Positions 36,381 through 45,777 of a stretch of DNA of 64,000 bases are shown here, piece by piece. A program made the position numbers and the translations under genes. The notes beneath the pieces were generated by a model. It saw nothing but the letters and a program-made list of their open reading frames with translations. It made no database searches and was not told the origin of the DNA. How positions within the stretch are numbered: the stretch's first letter is position 1; every line of letters starts with the position of its first letter. The stretch is from the NCBI GenBank assembly GCA_020853975.1, contig JADYXW010000041.1, positions 30,541 through 94,540 on the forward strand, in the 5' to 3' direction. The DNA is from Phycisphaerales bacterium. GTDB lineage: Bacteria; Planctomycetota; Phycisphaerae; Phycisphaerales; UBA1924.

Positions 36381-37711
36381 GCACGCGACGTCGGGTGACT
36401 ATCACGGGCATGGGGTGGGTCACGCCCCTGGGCACAGACGTCTCGGGCGTCTGGGCCAGGCTGGTCCGGGGTGAGAACGCCTTCGGGCCGATCACGCGAT
36501 TCAACGCGTCCACGTTCGCGACCAACTTCGCCGCCGAGGTCCGCGGGTTCAACTTCGAAGCGCACGTGCCCGACCCGGGCAAGCACACGCACGCCGGGCT
36601 CTCGACCCGCTTCGCGCTCGCCGCAGCCCGGCAGGCGTGGTCGCAGGCCGGGCTCGATGCGCACTCGTCGCTGGACCGCAGACGCCTCGGGATGTACTTC
36701 GGCGCGGGCGAGGGCTCGCTGGATTTCTCGAACTTCACCCGATCCAACCTCGCGGGGTTCGACCTCGCGACCCGCACGCTGAATGACCAGGCCTGGGCCA
36801 CGGAGGCCCGGCAACGGCTGTCGGCCCCGGTCGAGATCGAGCAGGAGCCAAACTCGACGCTCACACACCTGGCAAGGGAGTTCGGCGTGCGCGGGCCGGC
36901 GTACAACTGCATGACCGCCTGCGCCGCCAGCACCCAGGCGGTGGGCGAGGCGTACGAGCTGATCAAGCGGGGCGACGCGGACACCATGCTGGCCGGCGGC
37001 ACGCACTCGATGATCCACCCGCTGGGGATCACGGGATTCATCCGCCTGACCGCGATGTCGACCAGCCGTGAGGACCCGGCGCGGGCCAGCCGCCCGTTTG
37101 ACAAGGACCGCGACGGCTTCGTGATGGGCGAGGGCGCGGGCGTGCTGGTGCTCGAAGAGCTCGGCCACGCCCTCGCACGCGGGGCCACACCGCTGGTGGA
37201 GGTTGCGGGCTTCGGCTCATCCGCCGACGCGTTCCGGATCACCGACATTCACCCGGATGGGAAGGGCGCCGTCGCGGCGATGCTGCAGGCCTGCCGCATG
37301 GCGGGGATCAACCCGCGCGAGCCCGGTGAGGACGGACGCCCGCAGGTGCACTACGTGTCCGCCCACGGGACCGGCACGCAGGAGAACGACCGGATCGAGA
37401 CCATCGCGGTCAAGACGCTCTTTGGCTCCCTCGCCCCCCGGGTGCCCTTCAGCAGCGTGAAGAGCATGCTGGGGCACCTTATCCAGGCGGCGGGTGCCGT
37501 GGAGCTCATGACCTGCGTGCAGGCGATCCGGACGGGCGTTCTGCCACCCACAATGAATCTGCGGAATCCGGACCCGGAGTGCGACCTGGACTATGTGCCC
37601 AACGCCGCGCGGGACTGCAAGCCGCAGGGCGGTGTCCGAGTGTGCCTGTCCAACTCCTTCGGGTTCGGAGGCCAGAACAACACGATCTGTGTGCGGGCCT
37701 TCACGGGCTGA
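36377..37711 (+). CDS. fabF: Beta-ketoacyl-ACP synthase II-like
   Basis: 444 residues with a canonical KAS II active site: C182 (TACAAS), H330 (VSAHGTGTQEND), K362 and H367 (SSVKSMLGHLIQAAGA). It also has the MGEGAGVLVLEE and NSFGFGGQN motifs. It elongates acyl-ACP. It is coupled by ATGA to the GxxExxY gene. A canonical and a divergent synthase in one operon recalls two-subunit ketosynthase arrangements, but no ACP, ketoreductase or dehydratase is nearby. fabF is the best symbol but the physiological role is uncertain. Confidence 0.9.
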   Translation: MSTRRRVTITGMGWVTPLGTDVSGVWARLVRGENAFGPITRFNASTFATNFAAEVRGFNFEAHVPDPGKHTHAGLSTRFALAAARQAWSQAGLDAHSSLDRRRLGMYFGAGEGSLDFSNFTRSNLAGFDLATRTLNDQAWATEARQRLSAPVEIEQEPNSTLTHLAREFGVRGPAYNCMTACAASTQAVGEAYELIKRGDADTMLAGGTHSMIHPLGITGFIRLTAMSTSREDPARASRPFDKDRDGFVMGEGAGVLVLEELGHALARGATPLVEVAGFGSSADAFRITDIHPDGKGAVAAMLQACRMAGINPREPGEDGRPQVHYVSAHGTGTQENDRIETIAVKTLFGSLAPRVPFSSVKSMLGHLIQAAGAVELMTCVQAIRTGVLPPTMNLRNPDPECDLDYVPNAARDCKPQGGVRVCLSNSFGFGGQNNTICVRAFTG

Positions 37712-37789
37712 CCTCGCGTACGCACACCCCGGCCCGCGCTCGCCCTGTCGGGATGATCCGTGGGCGGGTTCATATCCTTCCCTTGGACC

Positions 37790-40528
37790 ATGAGCGAGGC
37801 CAAACTCACCCCGGCGATGCAGCAGTATCACCGCTTCAAGCAGCGGCACTCCGACTGCGTGCTGCTGTTCCGCATCGGCGACTTCTACGAAATGTTCGGC
37901 GAGGACGCGGTCAAGGTGAGCAAGGCGATCGGTCTGACCCTCACCCAGCGCACCGAGGGCGTGCCCATGGCGGGCGTGCCCTTTCATCAGCTCGACGTCT
38001 ATCTCAAGAAGCTCATCGCCGCGGGCTTTCGCGTCGCGGTGGCGGAGCAACTCGTCGAGGCGTCGCAGGCCAAGGGAGTCGTGCCCCGGGCCGTCACGCG
38101 GGTGCTCACGCCCGGCACGCTGGTGGACGACAGCCTGCTCGATCCCGACAGCGGGGGCGCCGTCGCGGCGGTCGCGTTCACGGGCGAGGGCGATGCCTCC
38201 CCCGCCGCCCTCGCGGTCGTGGAGGTGTCCACCGGCGATTTCGCCGTGCTCTCGTGCGCAGCGACCGAGATCCTCGATGAGCTGGCCCGGCGCAGGGTGC
38301 TCGAACTGCTCTACTGCGACACCGGCGCGGGAGTGCCCGCGCGGGTGGCGACGCTGCTGGCCTCGCTGCGCATCTCGGGCACGCCCCTGCCCGCCTGGCA
38401 CTTCAGGCCTGAAGAGGCCCGCCAATCGCTCGTAGATCACTTCGGCGTTTCAACGCTTCGGGGCTTCGGCCTGGCCGACGACGCGCCCGAGGTGCTTCCC
38501 GCGGGCGCGGCGCTCCGGTACGTGCTCCAGACGCAGACCTTGGACGCGCAGGACGCGCGAACCGCGCCCAAGGGTTTTTTGAGGCCGACGCTCGCGCACC
38601 TGAGGCCGCCCAGGCTCGAGGATCACGGCGCGCACTGCGTGATCGACGCCGTGAGCCTCCGTGCGCTCGAGATCGAGCGGACGGTGAGGGGTGGCGAGGG
38701 CTCGAACGGCTCTCTGCTGGGGATCTTCATCGGCCACGGGCGCTCGGGCATCACGCGGACCCCCATGGGACGTCGCCTGCTCCGCGGCTGGCTGTGCCGC
38801 CCGCTTCGCTCGAGGGACGCCATCGAAGCCCGCCAGCGTCGCGTCTCGACGCTGGTGGAGGACCGCGAGTTGGCGGACGAGCTGGGCTCCCTGCTGGGCC
38901 AGATTCAGGACGTTCCCCGCATCGCCGCGAGGCTCGCCCTCGCACGGGTCACCCCTCGCGACCTTGTCGGGTTGGCAAGGTCGCTCGCGGGCGCGGAGGA
39001 ACTCGCCGCGTGCGTCTCGGGCGCCGCCGCGCTCGACTCGCTGGCCGGCGAGTTGCAGGACGTCGCGGCACGGGCAAGCGCCGCGGCAGCGGAGGTGCTC
39101 CGTTCGTGCGTGGAGTCGCCCCCGCCCCACCTTCGCGAGGGCGGGCTGGTGCGCGACGGCGTTGACCCCGCCCTCGACGAGGCCCGGCTGCTGCAGAGGG
39201 ACGCCGGCGCGTGGCTGGCGGACTATCAGAAACGGCTCATCGAGACCCACCAGTTGCCGGGCCTCAAGGTCGGGTACAACCGCGTCTTCGGGTACTACAT
39301 CGAGTTGCCACAGGCGCAGGCGCGCCAGGCGCCCGATCTGCTGCAGCGCAAGCAGACCCTCCGGAACTCGGAGCGGTACACAACGCCGGAGCTTTCGCAG
39401 TACGAGCAGAGGGTCCTGACCGCCCAGTCCCGGGCGCTCGAGCGCGAGCGAGAGCTCTTCGCCGGCATGTGCGCTTCGCTGGCGGAGCTTCAGACCGAGA
39501 TCGCCCTGTTCGCCGGCACCGTCGCGGAACTGGACGCGGCGCTCGGGTTTGCGAATAAGGCCGCCGAGCGTGGCTGGGTCAGGCCCGAGATCGCGGACGA
39601 ACCGGTGCTGGTCATCCACGGCGGCCGGCACCCAGTGCTCGACGAACTCCTGCAGGGGACGTTTGTCGCCAATGACGTGGAGCTGGGCGCGAGTTTCGCG
39701 GCGGAATCACTCCCACCGCTGGCGCTCATCACCGGCCCCAACATGGCGGGCAAGAGCACGTTCATCCGCCAGACCGCACTCATCTCGCTCCTTGCACTCG
39801 CGGGGTCGTTCGTGCCGGCGGATCGAGCCCGGGTCGGGCTCATCGACCGCATCTTCACGCGCATCGGCGCCGATGACGCCCTCCACGCGGGCCAGTCGAC
39901 CTTCATGGTCGAGATGATCGAGACCGCCAACATCCTCAACCACGCGACGGGCCGATCCCTGGTGGTGCTCGACGAGGTCGGCAGAGGCACGAGCACGCTC
40001 GACGGGCTCTCGCTGGCGTGGGCCATCGCGGAGCATCTCGCCCACCCCGTGGGCGCGGATCACGGGCCGCGCACGCTCTTCGCCACGCATTACCACGAGC
40101 TCACCGAGCTTGAGGGCCGCTTTCCGGAGCGTGTTCGCAACCTGCATGTCGCGGTCCGCGAGTGGCCGGGCGGGGGCGAGCACGCGGAGATCGTGTTCCT
40201 GCACCGCATCCTGCCCGGGCGCACAGACCAGTCCTATGGCGTGCACGTGGCTCGCCTGGCCGGCGTACCGGCGCCGGTCGTCCGCCGCGCGAGAGAGATT
40301 CTGAAGACGCTTGCCGTGCACCACAGCGGGCAGCTCGCGGGCGGGCCAGAGGTGCCTGCGGCCTCCCGGCACGACGGCAACGGCCAGCTCCCGCTCTTCA
40401 CCGAGTACCTTCCGCACCCGGTGGTCAACCAGCTCGCGGAGTTGAAGCTCGACGCACTGACGCCGTTGCAGGCATTCGATGAACTCCGCAAGCTTCGGGC
40501 CCAGGCGGTGCAACCAGATTCGAGATAG
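37790..40528 (+). CDS. mutS: DNA mismatch repair protein MutS
   Basis: 912 residues starting at MSEAKLTPAM. The mismatch-binding domain has the Phe-x-Glu motif in RIGDFYEMF. Clamp and lever regions follow, then the ATPase with Walker A GPNMAGKST (about 650), STFMVEMIETANIL, Walker B VVLDEVGRGTSTLDG and ATHYHELTEL. The C-terminal tail ends in ELKLDALTPLQAFDELRKL, matching the MutS1 terminus. It recognises mismatches; no mutL in the window. The ORF-track start ten codons earlier has no support. Confidence 0.97.
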   Translation: MSEAKLTPAMQQYHRFKQRHSDCVLLFRIGDFYEMFGEDAVKVSKAIGLTLTQRTEGVPMAGVPFHQLDVYLKKLIAAGFRVAVAEQLVEASQAKGVVPRAVTRVLTPGTLVDDSLLDPDSGGAVAAVAFTGEGDASPAALAVVEVSTGDFAVLSCAATEILDELARRRVLELLYCDTGAGVPARVATLLASLRISGTPLPAWHFRPEEARQSLVDHFGVSTLRGFGLADDAPEVLPAGAALRYVLQTQTLDAQDARTAPKGFLRPTLAHLRPPRLEDHGAHCVIDAVSLRALEIERTVRGGEGSNGSLLGIFIGHGRSGITRTPMGRRLLRGWLCRPLRSRDAIEARQRRVSTLVEDRELADELGSLLGQIQDVPRIAARLALARVTPRDLVGLARSLAGAEELAACVSGAAALDSLAGELQDVAARASAAAAEVLRSCVESPPPHLREGGLVRDGVDPALDEARLLQRDAGAWLADYQKRLIETHQLPGLKVGYNRVFGYYIELPQAQARQAPDLLQRKQTLRNSERYTTPELSQYEQRVLTAQSRALERERELFAGMCASLAELQTEIALFAGTVAELDAALGFANKAAERGWVRPEIADEPVLVIHGGRHPVLDELLQGTFVANDVELGASFAAESLPPLALITGPNMAGKSTFIRQTALISLLALAGSFVPADRARVGLIDRIFTRIGADDALHAGQSTFMVEMIETANILNHATGRSLVVLDEVGRGTSTLDGLSLAWAIAEHLAHPVGADHGPRTLFATHYHELTELEGRFPERVRNLHVAVREWPGGGEHAEIVFLHRILPGRTDQSYGVHVARLAGVPAPVVRRAREILKTLAVHHSGQLAGGPEVPAASRHDGNGQLPLFTEYLPHPVVNQLAELKLDALTPLQAFDELRKLRAQAVQPDSR

Positions 40529-40577
40529 ACACCCGATGTGCGGTCCCCACCGCCAGTTCAGACACGGAGACCCAGGC

Positions 40578-41162
40578 ATGATGACCCCGCAGACCCTCAA
40601 GGCTCACTTCGAAAAAGCCCTGCCCTACGACAGGTACGTGAAGTCCGGCACGCCGGCCCAGCGGGACTCGTGGACCAACTTCGAGCACCTCGCCCGCGAG
40701 CACGCAAGCCTCGACAGCCATCAGCGGGCGTCGATCATGGATTGGTGCCGAAAGATCAACATTCTCGTCATCTCCGGGCTGTGGTGCGGGGATTGCGTCG
40801 CGCAGTGCCCGCTGCTCGCCATCATCGCGGACGCGAGGCCGGAGCTGGTTGACCTGCGGTTCGTCGACCGAGACACCCACCTCGACCTCGCGGAACAGGT
40901 CCGCATCTGCGGCGGGCTGCGCGTGCCCACCGCCATCTTCATGAACGAAGATTTCGAGTTCGTCTCGCTGCTCGGAGACCGCACGCTCTCGAGGCTCCGG
41001 GTGATGGCGGCCTCATCGCTGGGCCCCAACTGCCCGCTCCCGACATCGCAGGTGCCCCCGGACGAGATCGTCGCAACGATGCACGACTGGCTCGCGGAGG
41101 TGGAGCGGGTGCACCTCACGCTCCGACTCTCCCCCAAGCTCCGCCAACGTCACAACGACTGA
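40578..41162 (+). CDS. Thioredoxin-fold protein with WCGDC motif
   Basis: 194 residues from ATG ATG at 40578 or 40581, after GGAGACCCAGGC. A central thioredoxin-like domain has VISGLWCGDCVAQCPLL, with CxxC-like CGDC, and GGLRVPTAIFMNEDFE with the cis-Pro. The N-terminal ~60 residues are helical and lack a signal peptide. Probably a cytoplasmic disulfide reductase; partners are unknown. It is downstream of mutS. Confidence 0.8.
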   Translation: MMTPQTLKAHFEKALPYDRYVKSGTPAQRDSWTNFEHLAREHASLDSHQRASIMDWCRKINILVISGLWCGDCVAQCPLLAIIADARPELVDLRFVDRDTHLDLAEQVRICGGLRVPTAIFMNEDFEFVSLLGDRTLSRLRVMAASSLGPNCPLPTSQVPPDEIVATMHDWLAEVERVHLTLRLSPKLRQRHND

Positions 41163-41173
41163 CCCCGCAGCGT

Positions 41174-43645
41174 TCAGCGCCGGCCCGCGTCGAGCAGCGC
41201 CGCGCGGTGCACGAGCTGAAAGGTCCCCCGCGACCAGCCTCGGTATTGGGGCTGGAAGCCGAAGACATGCACCCGGCCCTTGCCGTAGGGCACGCGGACC
41301 CAGGCTGCCTGCCCGGCAATGACCTCGGGCTTCGCAATCCATCCGGATTGGAGCAGACGGCTCGGGGCGTAGCGGAGCAGAACCTGGGGCTTCTCCGCCG
41401 GAGCGGGCTGGGGGATTCCCGCGGCCTTGCGCTCGTCCGAAGTCATCTCCCGGTAGGCGGCCCCCTTGGAGAAGAACAGGGAGACGGACGGAGGCAGGCC
41501 CGCCGTCAGGTCGCCGCTCTCGGGTGTCGCCCTGAGAACGCTCCCCGGACAGGAAAAGTCCTTGCCCGCGACCGTCACGTCGACGAGCGGAGACCGGAAC
41601 AGGTCGATCGCCCACCGGCTCGCGGAACCGAGGGTGATGAGCGTGCCGCCCTCGCGCACGAACTCCTCGATCGCGATCGCGCCCTCGGGAGCCAGGCCGC
41701 CCGTGAGCGCGAGCGGCGCACTCCCGGCCCGGCGGCCCTCGTCGAGCGTCCCGGGTCCGATGCTCGGAACGATCAGCACGTCAATGAACGAGCGCAGATC
41801 ACCTGCCCGGACCATCTCGTTGCGCACTCGGACATACGGAATCTGGTCCGTGTCGAGCACGTAGCGCATCCAGCCCTCGTCCATGCTCCCCGACCAGGGA
41901 GCGTACAGCCCGATGCGGGGAAGGCCGTTTGCCTTGCCGCCGGCGACGGGGACGAGCAGGCCCGCCTCGTCGCCCGCTGCTCGGATCGAGTACGACCCTC
42001 CCGCGGCCAGGGCCTTGGCGAGCCGAGTCCATGCGTCACTGTGCAGCGTGGAGATCACGCCACCCGACGCCCGCGGGTCGCCCTTGAAGGCGCCGGTCGC
42101 ATCCTCTGCGGTTTGGACGGCACGCCCCGCCGCGGGCGGGTCGCCCACAACTTCCACCCGCCTCACACCCATCAATAGAGGCAGCGTCCACCCGGCGACG
42201 TCGTATGGCGGCTGGTCGCCCGGATAGCGCTGCACGTCGAAGAGGTCGCGCACGTACAGCCCGTAGGGCTGGTCGGCTCTGAGGAGGAGCGAGCCCGCGG
42301 GGTACTCCCTGCCATCGGCCTGTGTCGCGCTCTCCAGCACGCTCATCTCCACACCCGACTGCAGCAGCACGTCGGCGAGGATCGCGACCGCCACCGGGTC
42401 GCGGTTGTCGCTCGGGATGATCCACGCCCGGGACGGGCCGGCAGCGCCGGCCTCCACGGCCCTCGTGGCGGCGGACCGTGTGCCGTCCAGCCACACCCCG
42501 GGCTCCCGGGAGAGTGTGCCGAGCAGAGACTCGCCGAACGCCATCTCGTAGTCGATGATGTCCCGGATGCGCCACCAGCCCCCGGGCCAGGGCCTGAGAA
42601 ACTGGTTTGACGGGACATCGCCCCCGAGCCCGTTGGGGCCCTTCAGACGGCCCGGCTCGAAGTAGATGGGTGAGGCGATGTTGACCGACGCCGCTTCCGT
42701 GAGCAGGCCGACGATGTTGTGCCGCACGGGGACGTTGCGGTTCCCGCCGTTCCACCACATGTCGTAGGTCACGCCCGAGGCGACCCCGGTGAACCCCGCC
42801 GCGGTCATGTCGAGCACGGCTCTGGTGCCGATGAGATTGATGCCCCCGATGATGACCGGATCCAGGTTTGGGTTCAGCGGGTCACGGAAGGGCGGCACGA
42901 ACAGCCGCTCTCTCTCCGTGCCCTGCTGGTGGACGTCCCAGTAGACAGTCGGGAACCACTCCTTGTACAGGAGCCGGGTGACGATCCGCGTTTCCGCCTG
43001 AGTCAGAGCGAACCAATCGCGGTTGTTGTCGTGCCCCGCGTAGAGCTGGTAGAGGCGGGGCAGGTCGGAGTCTTCGAGTGGGGTGCCCACGTGCGTGCGG
43101 TACCAGTTCACGACCAGGTCCAGCCCATCGGGGTTCGCGCAGGGGATCATGACCACCACCATCCGCTCCCGGGCGCTCCGCCAGGGCTCCTCGTCGCTCG
43201 TGGCGAGCGTGTGCGCGAGCTCCATCCCGAACTGAGGGGCGGCGGTCTCGGTGGAGTGCATCGCGCACGCGACGAACAGGATGACCTTGCCGTTCGCTAC
43301 GGCGTCGTCCAGTTCCGCCGGCGTGCGTCCTCGCGGGTCGGCGAGCACCCTGGCCCGCCCCTTGATTCGGGGCAGATCGCCAAGGTTGGCCTCGCTGGAG
43401 ATGATGGAGATGAGGAAGTCCCGTCCCTCGGTCGTTGTACCCACGGCTTCCGTGCGGACGCGAGCAGACTCCGAGTCGAGCTTCCGGTAGTACCCCCCTA
43501 CCTCGGCCCAGTCGGCGAGCGTGAAGTCCGCCCCCAGGGGCCGCCCAAGGTGCGCAGCCGGCTCTGTGACCTGTGCCGCGGCCGGCTGAGCGGGGACGGA
43601 CAGAGCGCCGAGCACGCACGCCGTGAGCCACACGAGGGTTCTCAT
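41174..43645 (-). CDS. Secreted M14 zinc carboxypeptidase
   Basis: 823 residues from MRTLVWLTACVLGA, with a signal peptide ending near AQPAAAQ and a strong CAGGAGA Shine-Dalgarno 8 nt upstream. The ORF track adds about 200 spurious residues. Catalytic domain (about 35-330): H130 and E133 (CAMHSTETA), H239 (WDVHQQG) as zinc ligands, and HDNNRDWFA. The C-terminal half includes a glutamine amidotransferase-like fold (VLIVPSIGPGTLDE, EFVREGGTLITLGS). Probably extracellular or periplasmic peptide degradation. Confidence 0.9.
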   Translation of the reverse strand: MRTLVWLTACVLGALSVPAQPAAAQVTEPAAHLGRPLGADFTLADWAEVGGYYRKLDSESARVRTEAVGTTTEGRDFLISIISSEANLGDLPRIKGRARVLADPRGRTPAELDDAVANGKVILFVACAMHSTETAAPQFGMELAHTLATSDEEPWRSARERMVVVMIPCANPDGLDLVVNWYRTHVGTPLEDSDLPRLYQLYAGHDNNRDWFALTQAETRIVTRLLYKEWFPTVYWDVHQQGTERERLFVPPFRDPLNPNLDPVIIGGINLIGTRAVLDMTAAGFTGVASGVTYDMWWNGGNRNVPVRHNIVGLLTEAASVNIASPIYFEPGRLKGPNGLGGDVPSNQFLRPWPGGWWRIRDIIDYEMAFGESLLGTLSREPGVWLDGTRSAATRAVEAGAAGPSRAWIIPSDNRDPVAVAILADVLLQSGVEMSVLESATQADGREYPAGSLLLRADQPYGLYVRDLFDVQRYPGDQPPYDVAGWTLPLLMGVRRVEVVGDPPAAGRAVQTAEDATGAFKGDPRASGGVISTLHSDAWTRLAKALAAGGSYSIRAAGDEAGLLVPVAGGKANGLPRIGLYAPWSGSMDEGWMRYVLDTDQIPYVRVRNEMVRAGDLRSFIDVLIVPSIGPGTLDEGRRAGSAPLALTGGLAPEGAIAIEEFVREGGTLITLGSASRWAIDLFRSPLVDVTVAGKDFSCPGSVLRATPESGDLTAGLPPSVSLFFSKGAAYREMTSDERKAAGIPQPAPAEKPQVLLRYAPSRLLQSGWIAKPEVIAGQAAWVRVPYGKGRVHVFGFQPQYRGWSRGTFQLVHRAALLDAGRR

Positions 43646-43686
43646 CCGAGCTTCTCCTGGGACCAGGCCGATGGGAAATCGGGGTG

Positions 43687-43692
43687 ATAATA
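43687..43692 (-). promoter_or_regulatory. Candidate -10 (TATTAT) for M14 peptidase
   Basis: GGTATTATC on the minus strand lies about 42 nt before the ATG, allowing a ~35-nt leader with a Shine-Dalgarno. No clear -35. Confidence 0.4.
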
Positions 43693-43768
43693 CCGAAATG
43701 GCCCGCCGCCGGGCCGCTCGCAGAGCCCGGGCGGGCAGGTCCCGCTGGGCGCCCGCCCTCGGGCGCGG

Positions 43769-43774
43769 TACGCT
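43769..43774 (+). promoter_or_regulatory. TACGCT -10 element 6 nt before cysteine dioxygenase gene
   Basis: GGTACGCT, then ACGGGC, then ATG at 43781. No Shine-Dalgarno; predicted leaderless. Confidence 0.5.
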
Positions 43775-43780
43775 ACGGGC

Positions 43781-44377
43781 ATGACGCGCCTGGACTCCCC
43801 CAACAAGGACGGCTGCTGCACCACTCTCGAGGGCCACAGGTACCCCACGCTTGATAGCCTGGTCCAGTACCTGGATTCGCTGTCTTCGCGTGCCTCGCTG
43901 GCAAAGCTCACGGAGCTTCTCCGCGGTGCCAACGTGGGCCGGGAAGACATTGCCCCCTCCTGCGTCTTTGGCGCAAAGGGGTACAGGCGCAACACGATCA
44001 AGCGGACAGAGTGGTACGAGCTGCTGGCGCTCTGCTGGCGCTCGGGCGACCGCACGCCCATCCACGACCATCAGGGCGTGTCGTGCGCGTTCAAGGTCGT
44101 CGAGGGCACGGGGACGGAGATCCGTTTCGCGCCGACACCCAGCGGGCTCATCTGCCCTGTGCAGACGCTGCCTATGGCCCCGGGGTATATCTGTGCCGCG
44201 GACGACGCGGACATCCACGAGGTCGCCAACATGCAGGCGCCCGGGACGGACCTGATCACGCTGCACATCTACTCGCCGCCCATCAAGAGCATGAACGTGT
44301 ACGAGTTCACCGCGCCCGTGCCTGAGAACTGCAACTCGGTGTACGGCGGGGGTGCCCGCGCCGAACTCCCGTGCTGA
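43781..44377 (+). CDS. Cysteine dioxygenase-family cupin
   Basis: 198 residues. Non-heme iron site H95-x-H97 (PIHDHQG) and H146 (ADIHEVAN). C102 (GVSCAFKVVEG) and Y164 (LHIYSPP) sit where cysteine dioxygenase forms its Cys-Tyr crosslink. It probably oxidises cysteine to cysteine sulfinate with O2; other thiol dioxygenases are possible. It stands alone between minus-strand genes. Confidence 0.88.
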   Translation: MTRLDSPNKDGCCTTLEGHRYPTLDSLVQYLDSLSSRASLAKLTELLRGANVGREDIAPSCVFGAKGYRRNTIKRTEWYELLALCWRSGDRTPIHDHQGVSCAFKVVEGTGTEIRFAPTPSGLICPVQTLPMAPGYICAADDADIHEVANMQAPGTDLITLHIYSPPIKSMNVYEFTAPVPENCNSVYGGGARAELPC

Positions 44378-44389
44378 CCGAGCAGATCG

Positions 44390-44629
44390 TTATCTCGATC
44401 CCTTTGAGTTGACCGCGCCCCGGACCGAGGGCCTCTGGATCTCCGGAGGTGGCGCGGTGCTGGCCCCGCCCGCCTGCATGGCCTCGGTCACACGATCGCC
44501 CTGCACGTTGGCGGCCCGCTGCTCGTCGGACTCACCCTTGCCCTTGAAGAAGATGAGGTAGGCCGCGCCAGCCAGGGCGATGCCGGCCACGGAGAGCAGG
44601 ATGGCGTTCTTTTTGGCCTTGGCGTCCAT
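44390..44629 (-). CDS. Small single-pass membrane protein beside pseudopilin
   Basis: 79 residues: cytoplasmic MDAKAKKN, one helix (about 9-28, AILLSVAGIALAGAAYLIFF), then a polar tail with a Pro-rich patch. It follows the pseudopilin gene with no gap (stop of one adjoins start of the other). No family recognised. Compare the small membrane protein paired with the pseudopilin at 1565-2626. Confidence 0.75.
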   Translation of the reverse strand: MDAKAKKNAILLSVAGIALAGAAYLIFFKGKGESDEQRAANVQGDRVTEAMQAGGASTAPPPEIQRPSVRGAVNSKGSR

Positions 44630-45640
44630 TCAGGGCACGTCCCTTCCGCGAATCCCGTTGCGGGTCGCGAGAAAATACGCGGGCTTGGAGGGTGTGATGT
44701 CGAACTGGTACAGCGATGTTGCGGCGGTCTGCCCCCCGGGAATGTCGAAGAAGTAGCGAAGCTCCGTCTCCCCCGGGTTCCACAGGCCCGCGGGCTGGGG
44801 GAGCATCCCGTCGGTCGGGCTGGGGCCCGTGTCGGTCGAGGTAAAGGCAATCACGTCGGACATGATGACCGTCTTGCCGCTGCCATCAACCATCGCCACC
44901 TGCGGGCGGGAGCGGGGCGTGTTCCATTGCGCGATGCGGCCGTTGCGGTCACGGGTCTGGAAGTCCGCGCGTTCGAAGAGGATGACCTTCTTCTGGGCCA
45001 CCACTACATCGCTCACCCGGTTCCTCGCGACCATGAAGCCGTTGGATGCGTTGCCGACGAGCCGATTGGGGGAGGTTCCCGAGAACCGGTCCCACTTCTG
45101 GTAGCAAGCCCAGGAGTACCAGTACGACACGGGGAGAATCCACGTCATGTCGTTCTGCATGTTGGCGCCGCCCGAGTCCGCCTGCTGGGCCCACAGCGAA
45201 CGAATGCCGACGTCGCCCGGGGCGAAGCCGGTGCGGATGCGGCTCTGGATGTCCTGGTCACCGAACATCATGTGCGAGAGCCAGTGATAGGCGAAGGTCT
45301 CGTTGCTCTGCACGCTCTGGGTGCCGGTGCCATAGTCCCAGCCGATGCCGCCGTAGGCCCAGCCGCGGCTCTGGCAGTAGGCCTGAGGCACCTTGACCCA
45401 GGCGCGATCGTCAAGCCCCGTCGTCACGTCGTTGACCGTGTCGAACGGGTTCATCAGGACTTCCTTGTTGTCGGTCGCGTAGTAGTTGTTGAGCAGCACG
45501 TTCTGGTGCAGGTTGTTGAGGCTCATGGTGCGCTGTGCCGCCATGCGCGCCTTGCCGATGGCCGGCAACAGCACTCCGATCAGGAGCGCGATGATCGCAA
45601 TAACGACCAGAAGCTCGATCAGCGTGAATGCCCTGCGCAT
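44630..45640 (-). CDS. Prepilin-type N-terminal cleavage/methylation protein
   Basis: 336-residue pseudopilin-like protein: [22 protein letters not shown], with Ala rather than Gly before the Phe, which prepilin peptidase usually cuts less well. The large Trp/Tyr-rich globular domain ends near [24 protein letters not shown] ribosome-binding site is 5 nt upstream of the ATG. It forms a probable two-gene operon with the small membrane protein. Confidence 0.88.
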   Translation of the reverse strand: MRRAFTLIELLVVIAIIALLIGVLLPAIGKARMAAQRTMSLNNLHQNVLLNNYYATDNKEVLMNPFDTVNDVTTGLDDRAWVKVPQAYCQSRGWAYGGIGWDYGTGTQSVQSNETFAYHWLSHMMFGDQDIQSRIRTGFAPGDVGIRSLWAQQADSGGANMQNDMTWILPVSYWYSWACYQKWDRFSGTSPNRLVGNASNGFMVARNRVSDVVVAQKKVILFERADFQTRDRNGRIAQWNTPRSRPQVAMVDGSGKTVIMSDVIAFTSTDTGPSPTDGMLPQPAGLWNPGETELRYFFDIPGGQTAATSLYQFDITPSKPAYFLATRNGIRGRDVP

Positions 45641-45706
45641 GTTTCACCTCTTCCGCATCTTGGGTCGCGAATGGACCCGGCCGGGAGACCAGAATAGCCC
45701 CCCGTG

Positions 45707-45712
45707 ATTGTA
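45707..45712 (-). promoter_or_regulatory. Candidate -10 (TACAAT) for pseudopilin operon
   Basis: GTACAAT on the minus strand, about 66 nt before the ATG. A second candidate (TATTCT) lies at 45691-45696. No convincing -35. Confidence 0.35.
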
Positions 45713-45757
45713 CTGAACCCGCCCGGGGAACGCCAGCCTATCGGCAACGGGGGCTCT

Positions 45758-45774
45758 GCCAGGTCAATCCTGGC
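45758..45774 (-). terminator. Short hairpin after DinG-like gene
   Basis: GCCAGG-N5-CCTGGC forms a 6-bp stem immediately downstream of the helicase stop. No U-run follows, so termination is uncertain. Confidence 0.3.
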
Positions 45775-45777
45775 CCA

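Noticed and set aside
43646-44266. N-terminal extension of the M14 peptidase ORF
   Set aside because: A clear signal peptide and Shine-Dalgarno mark the start at 43645; the extension is antisense to the cysteine dioxygenase gene.
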